Assembly (NCBI GenBank): GCA_964511405.1
Contig: CAZEFK010000001.1
Span: forward strand, 19,466 to 83,465
Length of the DNA stretch: 64,000 bases
DNA from: CAZEFK01 sp964511405
Lineage (GTDB): Bacteria; Pseudomonadota; Alphaproteobacteria; Elsterales; Elsteraceae
Direction: 5' to 3'
The notes under the pieces are model-generated. The model was not told where the DNA came from, ran no database searches, and was given only the letters and a program-made list of their open reading frames with translations. Made by a program: the position numbers and the translations under genes. This document shows positions 51,670 to 60,413 of the stretch, piece by piece. Positions within the stretch are counted from its first letter, which is position 1; each line of letters begins with the position of its first letter.

Positions 51670-53043
51670 ATGAGCGATCTCGAGAGATTGCCGATTGCGA
51701 TCATCGGTGCTGGGCCGGTTGGCTTGGCCGCCGCCGCCCATGTGGTGGCGCGCGGTGCGGTGCCCCTGGTTCTGGAGGCCGGCGAGGCCGTCGGCGCTTC
51801 GGTCCGTCACTGGGCCCATGTGGAGTTGTTCACCCCTTGGCGCTTCGCCATCGACCCGGCGGCGCGGTCCCTGGTCGAGGCGGCCGGCTGGGCGGCGCCG
51901 GATCCCGCTATCAGGCCAACCGGCGGCGAGCTGGTCAGCCGCTACCTTGAGCCGCTGGCAGCGCTCCCGGCGCTGGCACCGCACATCCGCCTGAGCATCC
52001 GGGTGACCGCCGTTGGCCGCCAAGGCGTCGACAAGGTCAAGACCCAAGGCCGGAGCGAGCGGCCCTTCCTGTTGCAGGTCGAACATGGCGACGGCCGCGA
52101 CGAACAGCTGCTCGCCCGCGCGGTGATCGATGCGTCGGGGACCTGGACGACGCCAAACCCGGCTGGCGCGAGCGGCCTCCCGGCCTCCGGCGAGCGCGCT
52201 GCGGCCAAGTTCATCGCCTACGGCATCCCGGATGTGCTCGGTTCCGAGCGTTCGGCCTATGCGGGCCGCCGGGTTGCCGTCGTGGGCAGCGGCCACTCGG
52301 CATTCAACGCGCTGCTGGATCTGGCCGAACTCGCGCAGTCCTCGCCGGGAATGCGGATCACTTGGATCCTGCGCAAGCCCAGCCCCGAGCCGGCCTATGG
52401 AGGCGAGGGCGCCGACGCGCTGCCTGCGCGCGGGGCGTTGGGCCAAGGGCTGCGCGGTCTGGTCGAGGCGGGCCGGATCGATGTCGCAACCGGCTTCCGG
52501 CTCGCTCGGATCGCGGCAGGATCCGAAGGCGTGGCGCTGGTCGCCGAGGACGGCCGCGTCGTCAGCGTCGACCGGGTCGTCGTCGCCACGGGTTTCCGCC
52601 CGGATTTGTCGATCCTGCGGGAGCTGCGGCTGTCGCTCGACCCCTGGCTGGATTGCCCGACGGCGCTGGGTCCGCTGATCGACCCCAATCTCCACAGCTG
52701 CGGGACGGTCCGGCCGCATGGCGCCGCGGAGCTGAGCCATCCGGAAGCCGGGTTCTTCATCGCCGGCATAAAGAGCTACGGCCGCGCGCCGACGTTTCTG
52801 CTCGCCACCGGCCACGAACAGGTCCGGTCTATCGTCGCCACGCTGCTTGGCGACGACGAAGCGGCTGCGCGCGTCGAACTGGCCCTGCCGGAGACCGGCG
52901 TCTGCAGTGTCACCCCGGCTGCGCGCCCCGAACGCGCCTGCTGCGGCAGCCCGGCCCCGGCTGATGTCGATGCCTGCTGCGTCACGGATGCCGAGGCCAA
53001 GGCCGAGGGGGAAGCCGGCTGTGGCTGCGGCCCCGGCGCGTGA
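51670..53043 (+). CDS. ArsO-like flavin-containing monooxygenase with Cys-rich tail
   Basis: 457-residue NAD(P)H/FAD oxidoreductase. FAD motif IIGAGPVGLAAAA (10-22) and NADPH motif VVGSGHSAFNALL (about 205-217) are present. ArsO-type proteins are found in ars operons, though their reaction is not settled. The last 45 residues carry CC, CC and CGC clusters (ERACCGSP, DACCVTD, GCGCGPG), a likely metalloid-binding tail. Start at ATG 51670 or GTG 51664. Its end overlaps the transporter remnant by 4 bp. Confidence 0.85.
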   Translation: MSDLERLPIAIIGAGPVGLAAAAHVVARGAVPLVLEAGEAVGASVRHWAHVELFTPWRFAIDPAARSLVEAAGWAAPDPAIRPTGGELVSRYLEPLAALPALAPHIRLSIRVTAVGRQGVDKVKTQGRSERPFLLQVEHGDGRDEQLLARAVIDASGTWTTPNPAGASGLPASGERAAAKFIAYGIPDVLGSERSAYAGRRVAVVGSGHSAFNALLDLAELAQSSPGMRITWILRKPSPEPAYGGEGADALPARGALGQGLRGLVEAGRIDVATGFRLARIAAGSEGVALVAEDGRVVSVDRVVVATGFRPDLSILRELRLSLDPWLDCPTALGPLIDPNLHSCGTVRPHGAAELSHPEAGFFIAGIKSYGRAPTFLLATGHEQVRSIVATLLGDDEAAARVELALPETGVCSVTPAARPERACCGSPAPADVDACCVTDAEAKAEGEAGCGCGPGA

Positions 53044-53339
53044 CCGGCGACGCAGCCGCGGTGCGGGCGGGCGGCATCGCCCCCGACCGCCGCGTCGTCA
53101 TCACGGCGCTGGGGATCACGCAGATCCTGGCCTGGGGCTCGTCCTATTACCTGCCCGCGGTGCTGGCCATGCCGAGCCTGATGGTCATGGCCGCCGCGCC
53201 GTCGATCGGCTCGCTTCTGATGGGCTGGCGGGGCCCGGGCGGGGCGCTAGGCTGGATCTGCGCCGCCGCCCTGGCCAACCTGCTGCTGGCGCTCACCCTG
53301 CTGGCCTGCGTCCGGCGGGTAACGAAAGGGTCTCCATGA
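53040..53339 (+). pseudogene. MFS transporter collapsed by internal deletion
   Basis: A 99-residue frame joins what looks like the first helix of an MFS transporter (VVITALGITQILAWGSSYYLPAVLA) directly to what looks like its last helices (MPSLMVMAAAPSIGSLL, ALGWICAAALANLLLALTLL). About 300 residues are missing, with the frame kept, so the flanking overlaps with the arsO-like gene and arsN1 remain. It cannot work as a 12-helix transporter. Homologues in ars operons probably export arsenicals. It might persist as a small membrane protein. Confidence 0.7.
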
Positions 53340-53839
53340 CGGGATTGACCGCAAGGGCTGCAACCGCAGCCGACATCGAGGCGATCTGCCGGATCTATAA
53401 CCAGGGCATCGAGGACCGCGTCGGAACGTTCGAGACGACGCTGCGCCGGCCGGGCGACATCGCCCCATGGCTCGACCGCGGCTATCCGCTGGTGGTGGTC
53501 GACGACCCCGATGCCGGGATCGTCGCCTGGGCGGCGGCGTCGGCCTATCGGGCGCGGCCCCACTATGCCGGGGTCGGCGAGTTTTCGGTCTACGTCGCGC
53601 GCGAGCACCGCGGCCGCGGCGCCGGTCGTCTGGCCATGGACGCGCTGATTGCGGCGTCGGAGGCCCTGGGCCTTTGGAAGCTGCTGTCGCGCATCTTCGT
53701 CGAAAATGCGGCGAGCCGAGCGCTGATGCGCAGCGTCGGCTTCCGCGAAGTCGGCATCTATGAGCGGCACGGCCAGCTCGACGGCCGATGGCGCGACTGC
53801 GTCATCGTCGAGCGCCTATTGGAAAAGGCGCTGCGGTAG
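53336..53839 (+). CDS. arsN1: ArsN1-family arsinothricin N-acetyltransferase
   Basis: 167-residue GNAT enzyme. YNQGIEDRVGTFETTLR, YAGVGEFSVYVAREHRGRGAG (acetyl-CoA loop) and GIYERHGQLDGRWRDCVIVE match the ArsN1 / phosphinothricin-type acetyltransferases. Such enzymes acetylate the arsenical antibiotic arsinothricin or the related phosphinothricin. Overlap with the MFS remnant (ATGA) and the arsR gene upstream support ArsN1. Converges with the C-S lyase gene. Confidence 0.85.
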   Translation: MTGLTARAATAADIEAICRIYNQGIEDRVGTFETTLRRPGDIAPWLDRGYPLVVVDDPDAGIVAWAAASAYRARPHYAGVGEFSVYVAREHRGRGAGRLAMDALIAASEALGLWKLLSRIFVENAASRALMRSVGFREVGIYERHGQLDGRWRDCVIVERLLEKALR

Positions 53840-53849
53840 CAGCCAATCG

Positions 53850-55049
53850 TCACCGATGGGCGCGCAGCCGCTCCAGCCCGGCTTCCAGGTCGGCGATCAG
53901 GTCGGCCGGATCCTCCAGGCCGATATGGAAGCGGCACACCGGACCGGCGAAGCGGCCGCTGCCGGCGGTGCGGGTCATGAAGCCGGTGGTCGGCAGCGCC
54001 AGGCTCTCGAAGCCGCCCCACGAGGCACCGATGCCGAACAGCTCCAGGCCTTCGATCATGGCGTGGGTTGCCGCCACGCTGTAGGCCGGCTGGAACTCCA
54101 CCGAGAACAGGCTGCAGGCGCCGTCATAGTCGCGGGCCCAGATCGCATGACCCGGGGCGCCCGGCAGCGCCGGGTGCAGCACCTGCGCCACCTCGGGCCG
54201 GCCGGCGAACCAGCGCGCCACGGCCAGGCCCGACTCCATCTGGCGCTCCAGCCGCACCGCCAGGGTGCGCGCGCCGCGCAGCGCCAGCCAGCAGTCGTCG
54301 GGGCTGGCATATTGGCCCAGCGCCATGGCCGCGGTCCGGACCCGCGCCCATTCGGCCTCGTCCGCGGTGACGACGGCACCCAGCAGCAGGTCGGAGTGGC
54401 CGCCGACATATTTGGTCAAGGCCTGGATGGAGGCGTCGACGCCATGCCGGAACGGCTGGAACATGTGGATGCCCCAGGTGTTATCCATCAACAGCTTGGC
54501 GCCATGGGCATGGGCGGCACGGGCGAGCGCCGGCACGTCCTGCATCTCCATGGTGTGGCTGCCGGGGCTCTCGGCATAGACCACGGTCGTGTTGGGGCGC
54601 AGCAGACCGGCGATCCCCGCCTCGTCCAGGCACGGATCGTAATAGGTCGTCTCGATGCCCAGGTCGCGCAGCATCGTATCGCAGAATACGCGGCTCGGGC
54701 CGTACACGCTGTCGGGCACGAGGCAATGGTCGCCCGCCTTGAGATAGGCGAACAGCGCCGTGGTCACCGCCGCCAGCCCGGACGACACGATCTGGCAGCG
54801 GGTGCCGCCTTCGATCTCGGCGACCACGTCCTCCAGCGCGTGATGGGTCTCGGTGCCCATGATGCCGTAGATCAGGGCCTGGTCCAGGCGGCGACGGGCG
54901 GCATCGAGGCGGGCGGCGACGGTCGGCTGCAGGACGGTCGAGCCGCGCTGCAGCGGCGGATTGACCAGGCCCGGACCGTGCGCCGAGGGGCGCCCCCGAT
55001 GGCTCATCCGCGTTGCGAAGCTGCGGGCTCGTCCTTGATGGTCTGCCAT
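53850..55049 (-). CDS. metC: Cystathionine beta-lyase-like PLP enzyme
   Basis: 399-residue Cys/Met metabolism PLP enzyme that splits cystathionine to homocysteine, pyruvate and ammonia. The PLP lysine is K213 in LTKYVGGHSD and the pyridine-binding aspartate D189 in LLMDNTWG; the N-terminal VNPPLQRGSTVL and ALIYGIMGTETHHALE blocks are typical of alphaproteobacterial MetC. Other C-S lyases cannot be ruled out. Confidence 0.9.
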   Translation of the reverse strand: MADHQGRARSFATRMSHRGRPSAHGPGLVNPPLQRGSTVLQPTVAARLDAARRRLDQALIYGIMGTETHHALEDVVAEIEGGTRCQIVSSGLAAVTTALFAYLKAGDHCLVPDSVYGPSRVFCDTMLRDLGIETTYYDPCLDEAGIAGLLRPNTTVVYAESPGSHTMEMQDVPALARAAHAHGAKLLMDNTWGIHMFQPFRHGVDASIQALTKYVGGHSDLLLGAVVTADEAEWARVRTAAMALGQYASPDDCWLALRGARTLAVRLERQMESGLAVARWFAGRPEVAQVLHPALPGAPGHAIWARDYDGACSLFSVEFQPAYSVAATHAMIEGLELFGIGASWGGFESLALPTTGFMTRTAGSGRFAGPVCRFHIGLEDPADLIADLEAGLERLRAHR

Positions 55050-55179
55050 CCTGCCGTCTCCTGCCGGGTCGTGGACCCACAGTGAATCAAGGTCGGCGGC
55101 CGGCCGCTACGCCTTTTCACGTGTAACCCGCGGGCGGCCCCGCGCGAACCGGTCTCCCTTCGGAGTTCTACAGGATAGG

Positions 55180-55587
55180 ATGCCTATGCAATTCGATTCG
55201 ATCGCGGCCAGCTGGTCGCCTCGCCTTCTCAGCCTGCTGCGGATCATGGCCGGCCTGCTGCTGATGCAATTCGGCATGGCCAAGCTGCTGGGGTTCCCGA
55301 ACGTTCCCAGCTTCGCGCATGTGACGCTGTTCTCGCTGATCGGCGCCGCCGGCACCATCGAGCTGGTCGGCGGCGCGCTGCTGACGCTGGGCCTGTTCGC
55401 TCGGCCGGTCGCCTTCGTCCTGTCCGGCGAAATGGCCTTCGCCTACTTCCTTGGCCATTTCCCGAAAGGCTTCATCCCCCTGGTCAACGGCGGCACCCTG
55501 GCGGTGCTGTTCTGCTTCGCCTTCCTGTACCTGTCGGCGGCCGGCCCGGGTCCCTGGAGCCTGGACGCCACGCGCCGCGCGGCCTAG
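55180..55587 (+). CDS. DoxX family membrane protein
   Basis: 135-residue protein with four hydrophobic helices and the DoxX pattern (LLRIMAGLLLMQFGMAKLLG; LIGAAGTIELVGGALLTLGLF; AYFLGHFPKGFIPLVNGG). DoxX-like proteins act in quinone-linked or oxidative processes at the inner membrane; the specific role is not known. Divergent from metC. Confidence 0.88.
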   Translation: MPMQFDSIAASWSPRLLSLLRIMAGLLLMQFGMAKLLGFPNVPSFAHVTLFSLIGAAGTIELVGGALLTLGLFARPVAFVLSGEMAFAYFLGHFPKGFIPLVNGGTLAVLFCFAFLYLSAAGPGPWSLDATRRAA

Positions 55588-55604
55588 CGGCGAGGCTTGC
55601 CGCC

Positions 55605-55982
55605 TCAGGCGGCAGCCAACCGCTCGTTCATGGCGCGCAGGCGGGCCGAGATCACGCGCATCACGCGGATCGCGAAATAGGGCGTCTGCCGGGTCATGTC
55701 GAGGAACCGGCGCTGGTCGATCGGGATCACCACCGCATCGGTCAGCGCCGTCACGGTTGCGCTGCGCGGCGCCTTCTCGATGATCGCCATCTCGCCGACG
55801 ATGTCGCCGAGATCCGCCGCCTCCAGGTCGTGGCGCTCGTCCTCGATCTTCAGCGTGCCTGATTTGACGACATACATGACCTCGCCGGCATCGCCCTTCC
55901 GGAACAGCACCTCGCCCGCGGTCAGGGCCACCACCGGGACGTTGCCGTCGATCAGCCGCAGGATTCCGACATCATCGTGCAT
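55605..55982 (-). CDS. Stand-alone cyclic-nucleotide-binding domain protein
   Basis: 125-residue cNMP-binding (Crp-like) domain without any output domain. The phosphate-binding cassette is VGEMAIIEKAPRSATVTAL with its arginine. A GGAGGG site precedes the ATG. It may act as a sensor or partner subunit. Separated from the upstream small gene by a hairpin. Confidence 0.88.
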   Translation of the reverse strand: MHDDVGILRLIDGNVPVVALTAGEVLFRKGDAGEVMYVVKSGTLKIEDERHDLEAADLGDIVGEMAIIEKAPRSATVTALTDAVVIPIDQRRFLDMTRQTPYFAIRVMRVISARLRAMNERLAAA

Positions 55983-56085
55983 CGCAAGGCCCTCCTCGCA
56001 TCGCCCCGCCTTCTATCGATTTTTATCTAAATATGGCTCAACTGCACGGCCCACGCCAGCCTTCCGCCGGCAATTAAGGCAGATA

Positions 56086-56114
56086 TCGGCTAACCGCCGC
56101 TTAACGGCGGCCGA
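56086..56114 (-). terminator. Hairpin after the small membrane protein gene
   Basis: CCGCCG (56094-56099), loop CTTAA, CGGCGG (56105-56110), extended by TCGGC (56086-56090) with GCCGA after a TAA bulge. It directly follows the stop of the leftward gene ending at 56115 and precedes the cNMP-domain gene. The T-rich tail is poor. Confidence 0.5.
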
Positions 56115-56387
56115 TCAGCCGCGGCGGTCCTCGTCGGCGACCCAGTGGGCCTCGCTGTCGCGCCGGCTGCGGTCGCTGTAGAACACCAGCGCCATCAGGC
56201 CGGTGCCCAGCGCCGAGGTCACGACCACGCCCAGGGTGACGGCGATCCAGCCATGCAGGTCGAAGCCGATGTCGTCGAACATCCCGGTCGCCCAGATCAT
56301 GCCGCCGACGAACAGGATCAGGACGAGATTGGTCAGCCCGAAGATCAGGCCATAGCGCGCTCCGGTGCCGGACGACGATGCTTGCAT
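56115..56387 (-). CDS. Small two-helix membrane protein
   Basis: 90 residues with two hydrophobic helices (LIFGLTNLVLILFVGGMIWA and IAVTLGVVVTSALGTGLMAL) and a charged C-terminus. AGGAG 7 nt before ATG 56387 sets the start, excluding upstream in-frame starts. No family recognised with confidence. Followed by a hairpin. Confidence 0.75.
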   Translation of the reverse strand: MQASSSGTGARYGLIFGLTNLVLILFVGGMIWATGMFDDIGFDLHGWIAVTLGVVVTSALGTGLMALVFYSDRSRRDSEAHWVADEDRRG

Positions 56388-56513
56388 GGCGCTGCTCCTG
56401 TCTGTGATCCATACAATCATGGCCATTCCTACATGCAATGACCAAGTGTATGTAAGGTAGGCACGAGACCGGCACGGAGCAAGCCCGTTGCCGCCGCGGC
56501 ACGGGCCCCCTAT

Positions 56514-56714
56514 GTGTCGGACATGGATCTGATCGAGCGCAAATCGGTGAAGCTGCTGGCCCTCAGCCAGCGCTTGCTGGCCGACATCGTGGCCGAGACG
56601 CTGTGCGACCAGCCGCAGAAGGCGCTGATCCGCCACATGCTCGGCGAACTGCAGGAGCAGCTCGCCGAGTTCGCCGACGCCTATTTCGACGACGCGCCGG
56701 CCGCGCCAGGCTGA
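56514..56714 (+). CDS. Small acidic helical protein, unknown
   Basis: 66 residues (63 if the second Met at 56523 is used). Largely helical and acidic (LIERKSVKLLALSQRLLADI, LGELQEQLAEFADAYFDD). No family recognised and no membrane segment. Its 3' end overlaps the convergent cupin gene by 34 bp. Confidence 0.5.
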   Translation: MSDMDLIERKSVKLLALSQRLLADIVAETLCDQPQKALIRHMLGELQEQLAEFADAYFDDAPAAPG

Positions 56715-57217
56715 GGCGGCGGCGCGAACGCCGTGCGGCGCTCGATCGCCAGGACGTCGGCCGGCCGGGGAAACGGATCGGGGGCCGGCTCGCCCGGCTG
56801 CCGCGGCCGGCCGATCGCCTGGAAGAAGTCCTCCAGCCCGTTGGGCGTGATCACCCACACGAAGGTCAGGTCGTCGCTGCCGGTATTCACGAATTTGTGG
56901 CGGCGGTTGCGGCCCAGGAACAGGGTGGTGCCTGATGCCATCGGGTGCTCGACGCCGTCGACCACCGCGACGCCGCGGCCGGCGATCACATGGATCACTT
57001 CCTCGTGGCGGTCATGGGCGTGCTCGCGGACGAAGCCGCCGGGGGCCACGGTCTGCGTGCCCATGGCCAAGGGATGCTCCATCGCCACCAGCCCGGGCGC
57101 CACGCGGACGGTGACATGGCCGTTGGCCGGCTCGGGCTGCCAATAGCCGGGGCCGTCGTCGGGGCCGAGGACCAGCAGGCCGCCGGCTGCCGGTGCGCTG
57201 TCGTGACTGTCGGGCAT
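56681..57217 (-). CDS. Cupin-domain protein
   Basis: 178-residue single-domain cupin. Metal-binding motif 1 includes REHAHDRHEEVIHVIAGRG and motif 2 the RHKFVNTGSDDLTFVWV region. A GGGAGGAGG site before ATG 57217 sets the start. It may be an isomerase, dioxygenase or binding protein; substrate unknown. Confidence 0.85.
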   Translation of the reverse strand: MPDSHDSAPAAGGLLVLGPDDGPGYWQPEPANGHVTVRVAPGLVAMEHPLAMGTQTVAPGGFVREHAHDRHEEVIHVIAGRGVAVVDGVEHPMASGTTLFLGRNRRHKFVNTGSDDLTFVWVITPNGLEDFFQAIGRPRQPGEPAPDPFPRPADVLAIERRTAFAPPPQPGAAGASSK

Positions 57218-57387
57218 GCTCGGCCTCCTCCCATTGCATTGTCGCGACGCGGATTTTTCCACGAAGACAGGGACGCCATCTACGTTGGGCGCGCGCCGGC
57301 GGACAACAGCCGCCGTGACAAACGCGGCCGGATATGCTGTGAGGAGCCGCAAACGCATCCCGCCCGCACGGACCGCTCCGATCGACC

Positions 57388-58503
57388 ATGACCGCTGACA
57401 TGAGCCCGAACCGCGCCGCGTTCGCGCCGGCGCGCGCTGCCGGGCCAAGCGCCCTCGTGCGCGCCGGCCGGCGATCGCGCCGCACGCCGCCCGCGACGAT
57501 CCTGGTCTACATCAGCAGCGGCGACGACAACGCCCTGGGCGAAAACATCATCAAGCTGCCGCTGCTCCGGGGCTTGCGCGCCGCCTGGCCCAGCGCCCAT
57601 ATCGCCTGGGCCGGCGGCCTCGGGCCGATCCAGTTCGCCGGACCGCTGAAGCCGCTGGCCGACGGTTATATCGACGAGCTGGTCGCCGTGCGGATCGGCG
57701 AGGACCGGTGGGCGCCCCTGCGGGCCCATCCCCTGCCCGGCCGCCGCTTCGACCTGATCGTCGATGCCCAGCGCCTGGCGCGGCGGACCCTGGCGCTCCG
57801 GCGCATCCCGCACCGCCGTCTGGTCTCGGGCGCCTGGCGCTTCTGGCTGTCCGACGGCCGGCCAACGCGCGAGCATCCGCGCACCCGGCGGTTGGTCGAG
57901 AAGCTGCTGGCGGTGCTGTCCGCGGCGGTCGGCGGGCCGGTGCAGGTGCCGCATGTCCACCCGTTGCCCGATGCCTGGCAGGCCGCCGCAGCGGCGATCC
58001 TGCCGCCCGGGCCGACCTATGTCGGCTTCGCCCCCGGGGCCGGGCGACGCGACACCGGCAAATGCTGGCCGCTGGCAGGCTATATCGCGGCGGCCGAAGC
58101 CCAGGCCGCCCAGGGCCGAGTGCCGGTGTTCTTTCTGGGACCGGTCGAGTCCGCCTGGCAGACCGAGCTGCGCCAGCGTTTCCCCAGTGCCATGTTCCCG
58201 GACTGCGCGCTCGAGGCGCCGCCGGGCGGGATCGGCGGCCCGGCGCTGACCATCGCCCTCGCCGGACGGCTGGCAGCCGCGGTGGCCAACTGCTCGGGCA
58301 CCGGGCATATGCTGGCCGCCGGCGGCGCGCCGATGGTCTCGCTGTTCGGACCGACCAATCCGGCAAAGTACGCACCTTATACGCCTGACCTGACCGTCCT
58401 GGCCGCCCAGTCCTACGGCGATGGCGGGATCGACCGGATTCCCGCTGTCGACGTCATCGCCGCCCTCGACCGCCGCATCGCGGCGGGCCGTTCCGTTCCC
58501 TAG
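57388..58503 (+). CDS. Glycosyltransferase family 9 (heptosyltransferase-like)
   Basis: 371-residue GT-B enzyme resembling ADP-heptose:LPS heptosyltransferases. An N-terminal Rossmann half (ILVYISSGDDNALGENIIKL) and a C-terminal half with FAPGAGRRDTGKCWPLAGY, ANCSGTGHMLAAGGAPMVSLFG and PTNPAKYAPYTPD, the nucleotide-sugar site. Probably adds a core sugar to LPS or another glycoconjugate. A 12-nt gap to the next gene suggests an operon. Start at 57388 or 57400. Confidence 0.85.
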   Translation: MTADMSPNRAAFAPARAAGPSALVRAGRRSRRTPPATILVYISSGDDNALGENIIKLPLLRGLRAAWPSAHIAWAGGLGPIQFAGPLKPLADGYIDELVAVRIGEDRWAPLRAHPLPGRRFDLIVDAQRLARRTLALRRIPHRRLVSGAWRFWLSDGRPTREHPRTRRLVEKLLAVLSAAVGGPVQVPHVHPLPDAWQAAAAAILPPGPTYVGFAPGAGRRDTGKCWPLAGYIAAAEAQAAQGRVPVFFLGPVESAWQTELRQRFPSAMFPDCALEAPPGGIGGPALTIALAGRLAAAVANCSGTGHMLAAGGAPMVSLFGPTNPAKYAPYTPDLTVLAAQSYGDGGIDRIPAVDVIAALDRRIAAGRSVP

Positions 58504-58514
58504 GTCCCGCGCCC

Positions 58515-60413
58515 ATGCCTCTGTCCCTCAAGAGCTTCGACAACACGCTCGGCACCGGCGACGCGCTGTTCAAGGCGCTGGGCCATCCGATCGCGGCCGC
58601 CGCGGCGCCGGCGCTGCTGGAGGCCTTGCGCCGAGCCGGCCCGATCGCCGTGTTCGACCCCGACGGCGCGTTCGCCACCTTCGCGGAGCTCTATGACCTG
58701 GCCGGCATCGACATTGCCGTCCGACTGGTCCAGCGGGTCGAGCAGCTCGACGGTGCGGCGAGCCGATGGCCGGCGGCGCCGGTGCCGGCGCTGGGCCAGA
58801 CGGCGTGCCGCACGCTGTTCGTGGCGAGCTTCGAGCCCGACATCGCGCTGCGCAGCTGCCGACCGTTCCTGCCGGTCGGCATGGCGGTCCATTCCTTCGC
58901 CGCCCTGCGCCTGCCGGACCGGATGCTGTCGAACCGGCGGCGCTACTTGGACCCCATCAACTTCGCCACCAATGTCTGCCTGTTCCGGGCCGGTGGCGGG
59001 CGGCGCAGCGTGCTGCGCAGTCACGACTATTGGAGCGGCTACGGCGCGGTCGAGCCAGCCCTGTGGCTGTGCCTGTTCGACGGCGACGGCCGTCGCCTGG
59101 CGGACTGGGAACAGGCCCTGGAGCCGGGGCGACCGATCGCGCTGGATGCCGAGGACATCCGGGCCCGCTTCGGCCTGCCGCCGTTCTACGGCTCGTTGTT
59201 CGTCCATGCGCTGCGGGTCGCGGGGCACGATCTGATCAAATATGTGCTGGACGACCGCGACACCGAGAACCGCGCCCCGGCGATCACCCACGACGCCAAC
59301 AGCTGGCCGGCGGACTTCTATGCCGGACTGCCGGCGCCGGGGCCCGGCGAGCGGATCCTGCTGTGGCTGCAGAACAGCCATCCCGCGCCGATTCCCGCCG
59401 GCGCGCTGGCGCTGCGCCGGATGGGCAGCAGCGAGACCCGGGCGATCCCGGCGGCGGTGGCCCCCTACGGTACGGTCGCGGTCGATGTCGGCGCGCTATT
59501 CCCGGATCTGGCCTGGCCGGACCAGCTGGAGCTGATCGCCGGCCGCCATGTGGTGCGGCCGCGCTACGAAACCCTGCGGTCGGGCGGCCGGGTCACGCTC
59601 AACCACCTCAATGTCGAGCGCACCGACCTCAGGCCCGATCCGGCCATCGCCGGCCTTGGCCGCTGGTTCGGCAAGGGCTTCCTCCTGCCGGCCCCGGTCC
59701 TGCCCGCCGACCGCTGGGAGACCCTGCTGCTGCCGACGCCCATGGCGACCGAGCAGCAGCGCCAGGCGCTGACGCTGACCGTCTACGATGCCGACGGCGG
59801 GCAAATCGTCACCCGCCCCCTGGGCATGCTCGCGCGCGACCACCGCACCGCCGTCGCCGTGGACAGCTTGCTGCCGTCGGGGTTCGCGGGCGGCCACCTG
59901 GAGCTGACCTACGACTTCGCGGCCGGCACGCCCGCCGACGGCTGGCTCCATGCCCTGTTCCGCTATGTCAGGCGCGACGGCGGCGCGGTCGCCGATACCA
60001 GCTTCGGCGCCCATGTCTTCAATACCGCCATGGTCTGGCGGGGCGAACCACAGTCCTATCACGGCCGCCCGCCCGGACTGTCGACCCGGCTCTTCCTGAG
60101 GCTGGCCCCGACGCCGGCCGAGACGGTGGCGGTGCTGATCTACCCGGTTTCGGCCGCGTGGCTGCCGCGCTCGGACACCAAGCTGTCGCTGTTCGGCAGC
60201 CAGGGCGAGGCGATCGCCGAGCGGCAGCTGGCGATCCCGGCCAGCGGCTCGCGGCTGGTCGAGGTCGGCCGGCTGTTCGGGCCGGAGGCCATCGCCGCCG
60301 CCGGCCCGCGCGGCTATGTCATGGTCCGCGACACCACCTGCCGCTTGTTCGGCTATCACGGCGAAGTCGGGCCCAGCGGCGGCTTCTGCCTGGATCACAT
60401 GTTCGGGTTCTGA
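58515..60413 (+). CDS. Large protein of unknown function
   Basis: 632 residues, no signal peptide and no membrane helix. It seems built of repeated beta-rich units; blocks such as ILLWLQNSHPAPIPAGALAL, LIAGRHVVRPRYETLRSGGR and DTKLSLFGSQGEAIAERQLA look like Ig-like or jelly-roll modules. I recognise no catalytic motif or family. It follows the GT9 gene by 11 nt and its end overlaps the convergent ELM1 gene by 19 bp, suggesting a role with surface glycans. Confidence 0.85.
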   Translation: MPLSLKSFDNTLGTGDALFKALGHPIAAAAAPALLEALRRAGPIAVFDPDGAFATFAELYDLAGIDIAVRLVQRVEQLDGAASRWPAAPVPALGQTACRTLFVASFEPDIALRSCRPFLPVGMAVHSFAALRLPDRMLSNRRRYLDPINFATNVCLFRAGGGRRSVLRSHDYWSGYGAVEPALWLCLFDGDGRRLADWEQALEPGRPIALDAEDIRARFGLPPFYGSLFVHALRVAGHDLIKYVLDDRDTENRAPAITHDANSWPADFYAGLPAPGPGERILLWLQNSHPAPIPAGALALRRMGSSETRAIPAAVAPYGTVAVDVGALFPDLAWPDQLELIAGRHVVRPRYETLRSGGRVTLNHLNVERTDLRPDPAIAGLGRWFGKGFLLPAPVLPADRWETLLLPTPMATEQQRQALTLTVYDADGGQIVTRPLGMLARDHRTAVAVDSLLPSGFAGGHLELTYDFAAGTPADGWLHALFRYVRRDGGAVADTSFGAHVFNTAMVWRGEPQSYHGRPPGLSTRLFLRLAPTPAETVAVLIYPVSAAWLPRSDTKLSLFGSQGEAIAERQLAIPASGSRLVEVGRLFGPEAIAAAGPRGYVMVRDTTCRLFGYHGEVGPSGGFCLDHMFGF

